Below are positions 1 to 7,474 of a stretch of 64,000 nt of DNA, in pieces. Numbering within the stretch: the stretch's first letter is position 1; each line of letters opens with the position of its first letter. The position numbers and the translations under genes were made by a program. The stretch covers positions 1,550,001 to 1,614,000 of the forward strand of contig OX638344.1 of NCBI GenBank assembly GCA_951813555.1. Reading direction: 5' to 3'. This stretch comes from an uncultured Acidimicrobiales bacterium (GTDB taxonomy: Bacteria > Actinomycetota > Acidimicrobiia > Acidimicrobiales > Bin134). The notes below the pieces were generated by a model that was not told where the DNA came from, did not search any database, and was given only the letters and a program-made list of their open reading frames with translations.

Positions 1-16
1 AATATCCTACGCCACC

Positions 17-1282
17 ATGAGCGATGCCAAGCGAGATGTCCGGGCCACCGACAGAGCCTCTCTTCCGATGGTGGTGCGGGCGCTGAACAGCTATGGCCGC
101 ACTGTTCGTCGGATTCGACCGGGACATGGGCGGTTCAACGCCGACGCGCTAGCGAGCAAGGCCCAGGAGTCGGCCAAGCTCGACGATTTCGGCCCCGACG
201 GCTGGCGAGAGGGATTCGAGATCCTGGTGGACTCAGTCAATGCCGAGGGCAACCTGAACCAGCTGGGGCGGATGATCATAGGGGGTCTGCTTGATTCCAC
301 TCTTCAGATGCGGCTGCGAGTGGTGGATTGGGCCAACCAGCACCCCGAGGTGACCCGGGAGCAGATCACCGCTCCGATCGTGGTGAGCGGTTTGCCCCGC
401 ACCGGCACCACCTTGCTCAGCAACCTGCTGGACCTCGATCCGCAGAACCGGTCGCTGCTGGGCTGGGAGTCCGGGGAGGTGGCGCCCCCTCCCACGCTGT
501 CGAGCCACCGCGAGGACCCCCGCATCGCAGAATCGGTGAAGGGCTCGGGTCAGTTGTCCAAGCTGGCCCCCAGCGTGCGGGCCATGCACCCCATGGCGGC
601 CACGCTGCCCACCGAGTGCGTGACGCTGCTGGGCGGGGAGTTCAGGTCGATCCACTTTGAGACCCAGGGGACGTTCGACTCCTACGGCTCCTGGTTCGAG
701 ACCTGCGACATGGTTTCGGCCTATGAGTTCCACCGGTTGTGCTTGCAGGTGCTGCAATCCACCATCCCGACTCAGCGGTGGTCGTTGAAGACGCCGGGAC
801 ACATGTGGCACATGGACGCGGTGTACGCCGTGTATCCCGATGCCCGAGTGGTGTGGACCCACCGTGATCCGCTGAAGGTGGTCGGCTCGGTGGCCAGCCT
901 CAACTGCACCCTCCACGCCACCAACACCGACAAAGTGGACTTTGCCCGGGTAGGCCGAACCTGGCGGGACAAGTGCCTCCACGGCATCAAGGCAGGCACC
1001 GAGTTCCGCGACCGGCGGGGATCAGACGACACCGTGTTCGACCTCCAGTACGCCGAGCTCATGGACGACCCCGTGGGCTCAGTAGAGCGCATCTACCGCC
1101 ACTTTGGCATGGAGTTGGATGACTTGGGCCGACGCAAGATGCAGGCGTGGATGGAGGAAAACCCCCAAGACCGCTTCGGCCGCCACCGCTACACCGTGGA
1201 CCAGTTCGGCTTAGACGCCGATGAGCTCCGCGAGCAGTTCGCCGGCTACGTGGAGCGGTACCAGGTGCCGTCTGAGGGTTGA
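17..1282 (+). CDS. Sulfotransferase family protein
   Basis: A 421-residue protein of the PAPS-dependent sulfotransferase superfamily, predicted to move a sulfonate group from PAPS to an unknown acceptor. The 5'-phosphosulfate-binding loop is visible as GLPRTGTTLL at about residues 125-134. A 3'-phosphate-binding segment (VVWTHRDPLKVVGS) lies near residue 290. The length fits the bacterial Sulfotransfer_3 type. The ATG at 17 is the first start available. No stop codon and no clear ribosome-binding site appear in the 16 bases upstream, so the true start could lie outside the window. It stands alone on the + strand and the acceptor cannot be deduced. Confidence 0.8.
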   Translation: MSDAKRDVRATDRASLPMVVRALNSYGRTVRRIRPGHGRFNADALASKAQESAKLDDFGPDGWREGFEILVDSVNAEGNLNQLGRMIIGGLLDSTLQMRLRVVDWANQHPEVTREQITAPIVVSGLPRTGTTLLSNLLDLDPQNRSLLGWESGEVAPPPTLSSHREDPRIAESVKGSGQLSKLAPSVRAMHPMAATLPTECVTLLGGEFRSIHFETQGTFDSYGSWFETCDMVSAYEFHRLCLQVLQSTIPTQRWSLKTPGHMWHMDAVYAVYPDARVVWTHRDPLKVVGSVASLNCTLHATNTDKVDFARVGRTWRDKCLHGIKAGTEFRDRRGSDDTVFDLQYAELMDDPVGSVERIYRHFGMELDDLGRRKMQAWMEENPQDRFGRHRYTVDQFGLDADELREQFAGYVERYQVPSEG

Positions 1283-1300
1283 TTCTGCGCTCACCTTGTC

Positions 1301-1332
1301 TTGTCATACATGATAACGTAGAAGTATGACAA
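1301..1332. promoter_or_regulatory. Candidate operator of the RHH/MazF-like module (9-bp inverted repeat)
   Basis: TTGTCATAC at 1301-1309 and its exact reverse complement GTATGACAA at 1324-1332 flank 14 bases. The right arm covers both candidate ATG codons (1326 and 1332) of the antitoxin. Toxin-antitoxin operons are normally repressed by their own antitoxin, so this is a likely ribbon-helix-helix binding site. Binding itself is inferred. Confidence 0.5.
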
Positions 1333-1577
1333 TGCTGAGCTTTCGGGTGGAACCTGAAGTGGCGGAGAAGGTGAGGGAGATGGCGGTTTCTCTGGGGATT
1401 CCGCAATCCGAAATGATCCGCGAGGCGTTGCGCCAGCACCTCAACGCGCTTGCGGCGCAACATGATGCGCTTGTGTACGAGAAGAGCCCACTCACACCCG
1501 AAGAACTGGCCTTTGCTTCGGTGGAGCGCTGGGCACCAGCTGAAGACTGGTCGGAATGGACCGATGAAACGGGGTGA
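1326..1577 (+). CDS. Ribbon-helix-helix antitoxin
   Basis: An 83-residue protein. Residues 1-45 have the pattern of a ribbon-helix-helix DNA-binding domain: a short strand (MLSFRVEPEVAEKV) followed by two helices, including a PQSEMIREALRQHL segment. The acidic, Trp-rich tail (WAPAEDWSEWTDETG) would be the toxin-neutralising region. It overlaps the downstream MazF-like gene by 14 bases, the usual antitoxin-toxin order. Translation may start at 1326 or at the second ATG at 1332; both fall in the inverted repeat, which suggests a very short or absent leader. Confidence 0.75.
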   Translation: MTMLSFRVEPEVAEKVREMAVSLGIPQSEMIREALRQHLNALAAQHDALVYEKSPLTPEELAFASVERWAPAEDWSEWTDETG

Positions 1578-1872
1578 GATCTGGTTTGCCGATGCCCCTG
1601 GTGGCGATCGTCCGGTGCTTGTGCTCACCCGCGATCCCGTTGCTGATCGCATTGGCTCAGTGGTTGTTGCCGCACTCACTCGCACCCACCGCGGGCTGTC
1701 TTCTGAGCTGCCCCTCACTGTGGCAGATGACGGTGTACCCACCGACAGCGTCATCAACTTTGACACCATCCACACTCTTCCTCGCCAAGCGTTCCGGCGC
1801 AGGGTGGCCCAACTCAGTCCCGCTCGCCTTGAAGAGGCCTGTCTGGTGCTTCGGGCCGCTACCGGTTGCTAG
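1564..1872 (+). CDS. MazF/PemK-like mRNA interferase toxin
   Basis: A 102-residue protein. The N-terminus KRGEIWFADAPGGDRPVLVL matches the CcdB/MazF fold signature (rGeiw...rPvlVl). A central AALTRTHRG and a later INFDTIHTLPRQAF segment match conserved MazF positions. The expected activity is endoribonucleolytic cleavage of mRNA, neutralised by the preceding antitoxin. The start chosen is the ATG at 1564, which lies in the antitoxin 3' end and gives the usual toxin length. An earlier in-frame start at 1450 would add a tail that reads as an out-of-frame part of the antitoxin. Confidence 0.75.
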   Translation: MKRGEIWFADAPGGDRPVLVLTRDPVADRIGSVVVAALTRTHRGLSSELPLTVADDGVPTDSVINFDTIHTLPRQAFRRRVAQLSPARLEEACLVLRAATGC

Positions 1873-1932
1873 TGGTCTGTATACCCAGACGTACAGCATT
1901 GTCAGCGTTGGCTCGGCTGAAATGAGGGCTTG

Positions 1933-2883
1933 ATGGCAGGGCTGTTTCCGGAGATCGAGCCCTTCGAAGCTGGCCTATTGGATGTCGGCGAAGGGAATCG
2001 CGTTTACTGGGAGACCTGCGGCAATCCCGGTGGGAAGCCTGCTGTAGTCGTGCATGGCGGGCCGGGCAGTGGCTGTACTCCGTTGCACCGTCGGTTCTTC
2101 GATCCGACTCGGTACCGGATCGTGCTGTTCGACCAGCGAGGCTCAGGCCGGAGTATCCCGCATGCCGGGGACCCAGAAACGAGCTTGGAGCACAACACTA
2201 CCGACCATCTCGTGCGGGACATGGAGGCTCTTCGGTCCCATCTGGGGATCGACCGGTGGCTCGTGTTTGGCAACAGCTGGGGATCGACGCTCGCGCTCGT
2301 ATACGGCCAGCGGCACCCCGAGCGCGTGTCAGAGATGGTGCTGGTCGCAGTCACTACAACCGACCGCGAGGAGATTGACTGGCTCTACCACGGCGCTGGT
2401 CAGTTCTTCCCGGAAGCCTGGGAGCGGTTTCGTGCTGGTGCAGGGGTCAGCAATCCATACGACGGCCTAGCGGCTGCTTACTCCCGCCTCCTCGATGGCC
2501 CCGATCCTGATGTCCGCGAGCGGGCCGCCGTTGAGTGGTGCCAATGGGAGGACGCAGTGGTCTCAGCTGCCGAACCGAATCCCCGATATGAAGATCCCCG
2601 TTTCCGCATGGGGTTCGCCCGCCTCGTCACCCACTACTTCCATCACGGTGCCTGGTTGGCTCCCCGTCAGATCATCCGCGACGTCCACCGCCTGCACGGC
2701 ATCCCGGCGGTGTTGATCCACGGACGGCTCGACGTGAGTGCCCCACTCGTCACCGCGGAGGAGCTAGCTGGCGCCTGGCCCCGCAGTGAACTCACCGTTG
2801 TCGACGCCGGCCACCTCGCCAGCGAGCCGGCCATGATAGGAGCAGCGGTCATCGCCACGAACCGCTTCGTTGGACCTAGCTAG
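1933..2883 (+). CDS. pip: Proline iminopeptidase (alpha/beta hydrolase, S33)
   Basis: A 316-residue enzyme expected to release N-terminal proline from peptides in the cytoplasm. The oxyanion-hole motif HGGPGSGCTP is near residue 43, the family motif DQRGSGRS near 70, and the nucleophile elbow GNSWGSTLAL near 112. A later HGRLDVSAPL supplies the Asp and DAGHLAS the His of the triad. The ATG at 1933 is preferred over an in-frame TTG at 1930. The 3' end overlaps the convergent DUF4143 gene by 4 bases. Confidence 0.85.
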   Translation: MAGLFPEIEPFEAGLLDVGEGNRVYWETCGNPGGKPAVVVHGGPGSGCTPLHRRFFDPTRYRIVLFDQRGSGRSIPHAGDPETSLEHNTTDHLVRDMEALRSHLGIDRWLVFGNSWGSTLALVYGQRHPERVSEMVLVAVTTTDREEIDWLYHGAGQFFPEAWERFRAGAGVSNPYDGLAAAYSRLLDGPDPDVRERAAVEWCQWEDAVVSAAEPNPRYEDPRFRMGFARLVTHYFHHGAWLAPRQIIRDVHRLHGIPAVLIHGRLDVSAPLVTAEELAGAWPRSELTVVDAGHLASEPAMIGAAVIATNRFVGPS

Positions 2884-4127
2884 CCCCACAGGCCAGCAAT
2901 GGGAATTGCTTCGATGCGGTCGCCCAGTGAGTAGCGTCGTGGGCCGGTGTGGAATATCACACCGCCAGCGAACTGCTCTGGCGGCAGCTTGTCGCGTAGC
3001 CAGGCGATATGACGGGTATCGCGTCCCACTGGTGCGCTGGATGTCTTGACTTCTAATGCTGCGATCCGCTGGCCGAACTCCACCACAATGTCGATCTCGC
3101 GCTCTCCGCCTTGCGTGCGTAGATGGTAGAGGCGAGCGCCACTGGTCGAAGCATCGACTTCTACGCGTATTTGGGCGGCCACATAGGTGTCGATAATCCG
3201 ACCGCGGGCATGGGCGTCACGGGCCAGCGCTTCGCGTCCGGTGCCGAGAAGCCAGGCGGCGAGGCCGGCGTCGGAAATATAGCGCTTGGGCGTTGAGGTG
3301 AGCCGCTTGAGCCGATTCGTGTGCCAAGCTGGCACATCGTCGATCAGGCGCAACACGGTCAGCATCTCGTGATACCCCAGTCCCGTGCGGCGGTCGAGGC
3401 CCGCAGCTTGTGACAGTGCGGTGTCGGGGACCACGCCAGAGGTATGCGCCGCACAGGCGGCCAAGTACCGACGTAGGGACTCGGGACTCCTGCGTCTTCC
3501 GCTGCCCGGTGCCAGTTCTTCGAGGTCGCGGGTCGCCGCGAGGTCAACATAGGCGCGCATCCAGTCGTCGCGGGCACCGGCAGCTGATGCCGCAATTGCA
3601 CCGGGGAAACCGCCGTCGAGGGCGATGTCGAGATAGCCCAGTACGTTGGGCGGTTCCTTTGGGATGGTGAACCTGACTTCATTGTTCCAACGATCGAAGA
3701 GGGAGGGAGCGGACGCGTCGCCGAACCGCTCACGCCCGGTCAGAGGCCACAGCGACATCGGCAGAACCCGGCCGGTCAAAGGCCACTGGCCAGTATGGAG
3801 ATCGTTGCGGGCTGACCCTGTGATGATGTATCGACCAGGCTGGTCCAGCCCGGTATCGACAGCCCGCTTGACTGCGGCCAGCACGTCGGGGGCATGTTGC
3901 CACTCGTCGATCAACAGAGGATACGGGCCTTCGGAAATTGCCAAGTCCGGATCGTCCAGCACCACGCCCAACTCAGCTGGCCGGTCGAGTCGCAACGCGG
4001 CTCGCGCGTGGCGAAGCGCAGTGGTGGTCTTGCCCACTGCCCGAGGCCCCGTGATGAACTCTGCTGGCCAGACTCCCAAGTGCCGGGTCAGAACGTAATC
4101 GCCGATGCGCTCTGTGTAGCCGTTCAT
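2880..4127 (-). CDS. AAA family ATPase with DUF4143 domain
   Basis: A 415-residue protein of the AAA_14-DUF4143 family. The Walker A motif is GPRAVGKTTTA near residue 28, and a Walker B-like LLIDEWQ lies near residue 71. An arginine-containing sensor segment ITGSARNDL follows. The C-terminus carries EREIDIVV and then IAALEVKTS, a PD-(D/E)xK nuclease-like signature. Family members are common in accessory DNA and their role is poorly defined. A purine-rich AGGGG lies just upstream of the ATG at 4127. The upstream 100 bases are markedly AT-rich for this window, which hints at acquisition. Confidence 0.8.
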   Translation of the reverse strand: MNGYTERIGDYVLTRHLGVWPAEFITGPRAVGKTTTALRHARAALRLDRPAELGVVLDDPDLAISEGPYPLLIDEWQHAPDVLAAVKRAVDTGLDQPGRYIITGSARNDLHTGQWPLTGRVLPMSLWPLTGRERFGDASAPSLFDRWNNEVRFTIPKEPPNVLGYLDIALDGGFPGAIAASAAGARDDWMRAYVDLAATRDLEELAPGSGRRRSPESLRRYLAACAAHTSGVVPDTALSQAAGLDRRTGLGYHEMLTVLRLIDDVPAWHTNRLKRLTSTPKRYISDAGLAAWLLGTGREALARDAHARGRIIDTYVAAQIRVEVDASTSGARLYHLRTQGGEREIDIVVEFGQRIAALEVKTSSAPVGRDTRHIAWLRDKLPPEQFAGGVIFHTGPRRYSLGDRIEAIPIAGLWG

Positions 4128-4159
4128 TCCCCTAGTGTACTCGGCGGATTCCTAGTTCC

Positions 4160-4226
4160 TGTACAAATTCACATATGAATTCATGTATATATTGACACCA
4201 ATGTTCTTGCATATTTTCGCGCCATA
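4160..4226. promoter_or_regulatory. AT-rich island with 10-bp palindrome upstream of the DUF4143 gene
   Basis: This stretch is conspicuously AT-rich compared with its flanks. It contains the perfect palindrome ATGAATTCAT at 4175-4184 and several TATA-like hexamers. It probably contains the promoter of the leftward DUF4143 gene, possibly with an operator. No specific regulator is indicated. Confidence 0.35.
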
Positions 4227-4273
4227 ATGGGCACTGGGCAAGAAATGGAGGCACGGAGGCAGTGCTTCTCAGT

Positions 4274-5248
4274 TCAGAGGTGGGGGAGTACCTCGGATTC
4301 GAAGAGGTGGAGGTTTTCCCAGGCCAGCTCAGGGTCTAGGCCGCCCATTAGGGGGTGGAACATGAGGGCGTCGAAGTCGCCCATGGCCTTGATCATCTCG
4401 ATGGCTTCAGGCGGGGTGAGCAGTTGGTGCATACCCATGGCCCGGAGCGCATCGGCGTCGCTGACCGGCTCGAAGCCCGTGGCCGCGCCCGATTCTGCCG
4501 CCCACTGGCCGTAGGCGTTCATCTCGTGCAGGGCGTGGGGGGCGACTTTGGCCCAGGTGGCGTCGGGGTCGTCGGTGATGTGCAGATAGCCGACCCCCCC
4601 GGAGGTGGCCGGACCAGGATCGTCACCGCCGAGCTTGACCACCTCGTCGCGGTAGAAGTCCCAGAACTCGGGCATGGTGGGCAGGAATCCGTCGGCGATG
4701 CGGGCTGCCCGCCGGGCCGCGTTCTCGCCGCTTCCCCCCAGCCAGATGGCCGGCCGGGGATCCTGATAGGGGGTGGGGGTGACCCGCACGGTGCGGCCCC
4801 GGAACTCGAAGGGCTCGCCGGTCCAGGCCGCCTTGAGGGTCTCCACCATCTCCACGGTGAGGCGCACCCGGTCGCTCGATGTGTGGCCGAACATCTCGAA
4901 CTCCGAGGGCACGTAGCCTCCGGCCACCGTCACGCTGATGCGGCCCTTGCTGATCCGGTCCAGCACGGCCAGATCTTCGGCGATCCGAAGCGGGTCGTGC
5001 ATGGGGGCGATCAGGGCGGCCAGCATGATGTGGATGTTCTCGGTGCGGGCGGCGATGGCCGAGGCCAGCGCCACCAGCGAGGGCAGGTAGCCGTCGTCGG
5101 AGCCGTGGTGCTCGGACAGCGTCACCGACACGAAGCCCAGCTTCTCGGCCCACACCGCCTGCTCGATGGCGGCGTGGTACAGCTCCTCCACTGGCACCGG
5201 GCAGATGTCCGGGCACCGGAAGTCGTAGCGGATGTTGTGCAGGGCCAT
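4274..5248 (-). CDS. LLM class flavin-dependent oxidoreductase
   Basis: A 324-residue TIM-barrel protein of the luciferase-like monooxygenase family, probably using FMN or F420. Typical elements are an early LGFVSVTLSEHHGSDDGYLP block, EDLAVLDRISKGR near residue 100, and RPAIWLGGSGENAARRAAR in the C-terminal half. The substrate is unknown. It lies 61 bases downstream of a second LLM gene on the same strand and is likely co-transcribed with it. Confidence 0.8.
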   Translation of the reverse strand: MALHNIRYDFRCPDICPVPVEELYHAAIEQAVWAEKLGFVSVTLSEHHGSDDGYLPSLVALASAIAARTENIHIMLAALIAPMHDPLRIAEDLAVLDRISKGRISVTVAGGYVPSEFEMFGHTSSDRVRLTVEMVETLKAAWTGEPFEFRGRTVRVTPTPYQDPRPAIWLGGSGENAARRAARIADGFLPTMPEFWDFYRDEVVKLGGDDPGPATSGGVGYLHITDDPDATWAKVAPHALHEMNAYGQWAAESGAATGFEPVSDADALRAMGMHQLLTPPEAIEMIKAMGDFDALMFHPLMGGLDPELAWENLHLFESEVLPHL

Positions 5249-5309
5249 GGCCGTCTCCAGTCGTCGATTAGCTGTTCTTGAACTCGGTTGGCGACATCAT
5301 CCGCCCACG

Positions 5310-6419
5310 TCAGCTCTTGAACTCGGGGATCACGTATTTGCCCATGAGCTCGATGGAGGTCATCACGTCCTCATGCGACATCTTGTACGGGTTGAGCAGG
5401 CAGAACAAAAGGTCGCAGCCCACTGCCTCGTATCGCTTGGCCACCTCGATGCACCGGTCGGGGTCGCCCACCACAGCGGCACCGGACTCCCAGATGTAGT
5501 CCATGGTGATCTGGCCCAAAAGGCCCTCGTCGCGGCTCTGCGCGACATCGCCGGTGTAGGAGTAGGAGCCCAACTCGGCCACCTCCAAGTCGGCCAGGTA
5601 GTCGGCCACCGAGGCGATGAGCCCGCCCCCGTAGCCCGGATACCACACGAACGACTCCTCGGAGGCGGCTCGAGCCTTCTCGTTGGTCTCGTTGCAGTGG
5701 ACCATGGTGAAGGTGGCGGCCCGCTCGTTGCGGAACTTGCCTACCGGCTGGGCGCAGTCGGCCTGGCCCTTGCGGTAGGTCTCGATGCGCTCGGCCAAGT
5801 CCTCAGGCGGCGAGCCCACCGTGAACGAGCACAGCCCGATGCCCCGCTTGCCAATCTCGTAGTGGCCGGGCACCGAGCTGGTGGCTCCCCAGATGGGCGG
5901 GTGCGGGTCTTGGCGGGGCTTGGGCAGCACCCGGCGCTTGGGCATCGACCAGTATTCGCCCTCGAACTCGTACTCGTCGTTGGTCCAGCAGCCCACGATG
6001 TGGCGCAGGGCCTCGTCCCACTGGGCCCGGGTCTCGTTGGGGTGGATACCGAAGCCCTCCAGTTCGGCCCGGGTGGAGGAGCGGCCGGTGCCGAACTCCA
6101 CCCGCCCGTTGCTGATGAGATCCAGCACGGCCACCGACTCCGCCGTGCGCACCGGGTGGTTGTAGGGCTTGGGCAGCAGCCGCACGCCGTAGCCCAGCCG
6201 CATGTTCTCGGTGAGGGCCGCAATGTGGCCGTACAGCACCTCGGGGTTGGAGCAGTGGGAGTATTCCTCCAAGAAGTGGTGCTCCACCGTCCAGAACGAG
6301 TGGAAGCCCATCTTGTCGCCCAAAACGGCCTGTTCGATGGTGTTCTGGTAGGCGTTGTACTCACTATCGCGATTCCAGGGCCGGGCCACCGGAATCTCGT
6401 AGAACATCGCAAACTCCAT
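5310..6419 (-). CDS. LLM class flavin-dependent oxidoreductase
   Basis: A 369-residue luciferase-like monooxygenase. The N-terminus MEFAMFYEIPVARPW is typical. Other family blocks are WTVEHHFLEEYSHCSNPEV, AVLDLISNGRVEFGTGRSS and PKPRQDPHPPIWGATSS. The open frame extends to 6500, but the ATG at 6419 is preferred: AAGGGG precedes it at good spacing, and the family N-terminus begins there. It is the first gene of a two-gene leftward LLM operon and is divergent from the esterase at 6514. Confidence 0.82.
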   Translation of the reverse strand: MEFAMFYEIPVARPWNRDSEYNAYQNTIEQAVLGDKMGFHSFWTVEHHFLEEYSHCSNPEVLYGHIAALTENMRLGYGVRLLPKPYNHPVRTAESVAVLDLISNGRVEFGTGRSSTRAELEGFGIHPNETRAQWDEALRHIVGCWTNDEYEFEGEYWSMPKRRVLPKPRQDPHPPIWGATSSVPGHYEIGKRGIGLCSFTVGSPPEDLAERIETYRKGQADCAQPVGKFRNERAATFTMVHCNETNEKARAASEESFVWYPGYGGGLIASVADYLADLEVAELGSYSYTGDVAQSRDEGLLGQITMDYIWESGAAVVGDPDRCIEVAKRYEAVGCDLLFCLLNPYKMSHEDVMTSIELMGKYVIPEFKS

Positions 6420-6513
6420 GCCATTCCCCTTGTGTGTGCGGCGGTGAGTTGTCGGGGCAGATGGTAAACGGCGCGACCCGAGGGCTGCGTATACGGACAA
6501 CTAGGGTGCGGCC

Positions 6514-7449
6514 ATGGCACTAGATCCGACCGCCAAAGCCGTCATGGACATGATGGAAGACAACGGGGTGAGCTTCAAGGGCATCTCCTCGATGACCGCC
6601 GTGGAGCTGCGCAACATGATGCAGACGGGCGAATTGCCGGTGGAGGACGTGGCCCGCACCGAAGACCGCGTGATCCCCGGCGCCGACGGCACCGAGCTGC
6701 CGATCCGCATCTACTGGCCCAGCACCTCCGACGAGCCGTTGCCGGTGGTGGTGTTCTTCCACGGCGGGGGCTGGGTGATCGGCGGCATCGACAGCCACGA
6801 CGGCCAGGTGCGGGAGATGGTGAACCGCACCGCCATGGTGTACGTGTCGGTGGACTACCGGCTGGCCCCCGAGGCCCGGTTCCCGGCCGCGGCCGAGGAC
6901 TGCTACGCCGCCACCCAGTGGGTGGCCGCCAACGCCGCCTCAATCGGCGCTGATGCCGACCGGCTGGGGGTGGCCGGCGACAGCGCGGGGGGCAACCTGG
7001 CCGCGGTGGTGGCTCTGATGGCCCGTGACCGAGGCGGCCCGGCCATCGCCCACCAACTGCTCATCTACCCCTGCTGCGACATGGACGCCAACGCCTGGCC
7101 GTCGCAGACCGAGAACGGCACCGGCTACTTCTTGACCAAGGAGTCGATGGACTGGTTCTACGACCAGTACGCCGACGTCGCCGACCGCGACAACCCCTAT
7201 GCCTCGCCGATCAAAGCCGACGACCTCAGCGGACTGCCCCCGGCGTGTGTGATCACCGCCGAATACGACCCGCTGCGCGACGAGGGAGAGGCCTACGGCG
7301 CCCGCTTGCTGGAGGCCGGGGTGGACTGCGAGGTCCACCGCTACGACGGCATGTTCCACGGCTTCTTCGGCATGACCCTGGCCATCCCCGGCGCCGTTGC
7401 CGCCCAGGAGACCGCCGCGGCCGCAGTGCAGGCCGGGCTGTCGGCGTGA
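6514..7449 (+). CDS. Alpha/beta hydrolase, hormone-sensitive-lipase family esterase
   Basis: A 311-residue esterase. The HSL-family oxyanion motif HGGGWVIGG is near residue 86 and the nucleophile elbow GDSAGGNLA near 155. EYDPLRDEGEAY supplies the Asp and FHGFFGM the His region. It probably hydrolyses a short-chain ester in the cytoplasm. The ATG at 6514 has an AGGG upstream. It is followed after 25 bases by the molybdopterin oxidoreductase, so the two may share a transcript. Confidence 0.83.
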   Translation: MALDPTAKAVMDMMEDNGVSFKGISSMTAVELRNMMQTGELPVEDVARTEDRVIPGADGTELPIRIYWPSTSDEPLPVVVFFHGGGWVIGGIDSHDGQVREMVNRTAMVYVSVDYRLAPEARFPAAAEDCYAATQWVAANAASIGADADRLGVAGDSAGGNLAAVVALMARDRGGPAIAHQLLIYPCCDMDANAWPSQTENGTGYFLTKESMDWFYDQYADVADRDNPYASPIKADDLSGLPPACVITAEYDPLRDEGEAYGARLLEAGVDCEVHRYDGMFHGFFGMTLAIPGAVAAQETAAAAVQAGLSA

Positions 7450-7474
7450 AAGCAGCATCAGTAGGCTGAAGGCC

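Noticed and set aside
5232..6467. 411-codon + strand open frame
   Set aside because: It is antisense to the LLM oxidoreductase, whose protein motifs are clear; the + strand product has no recognisable domain.
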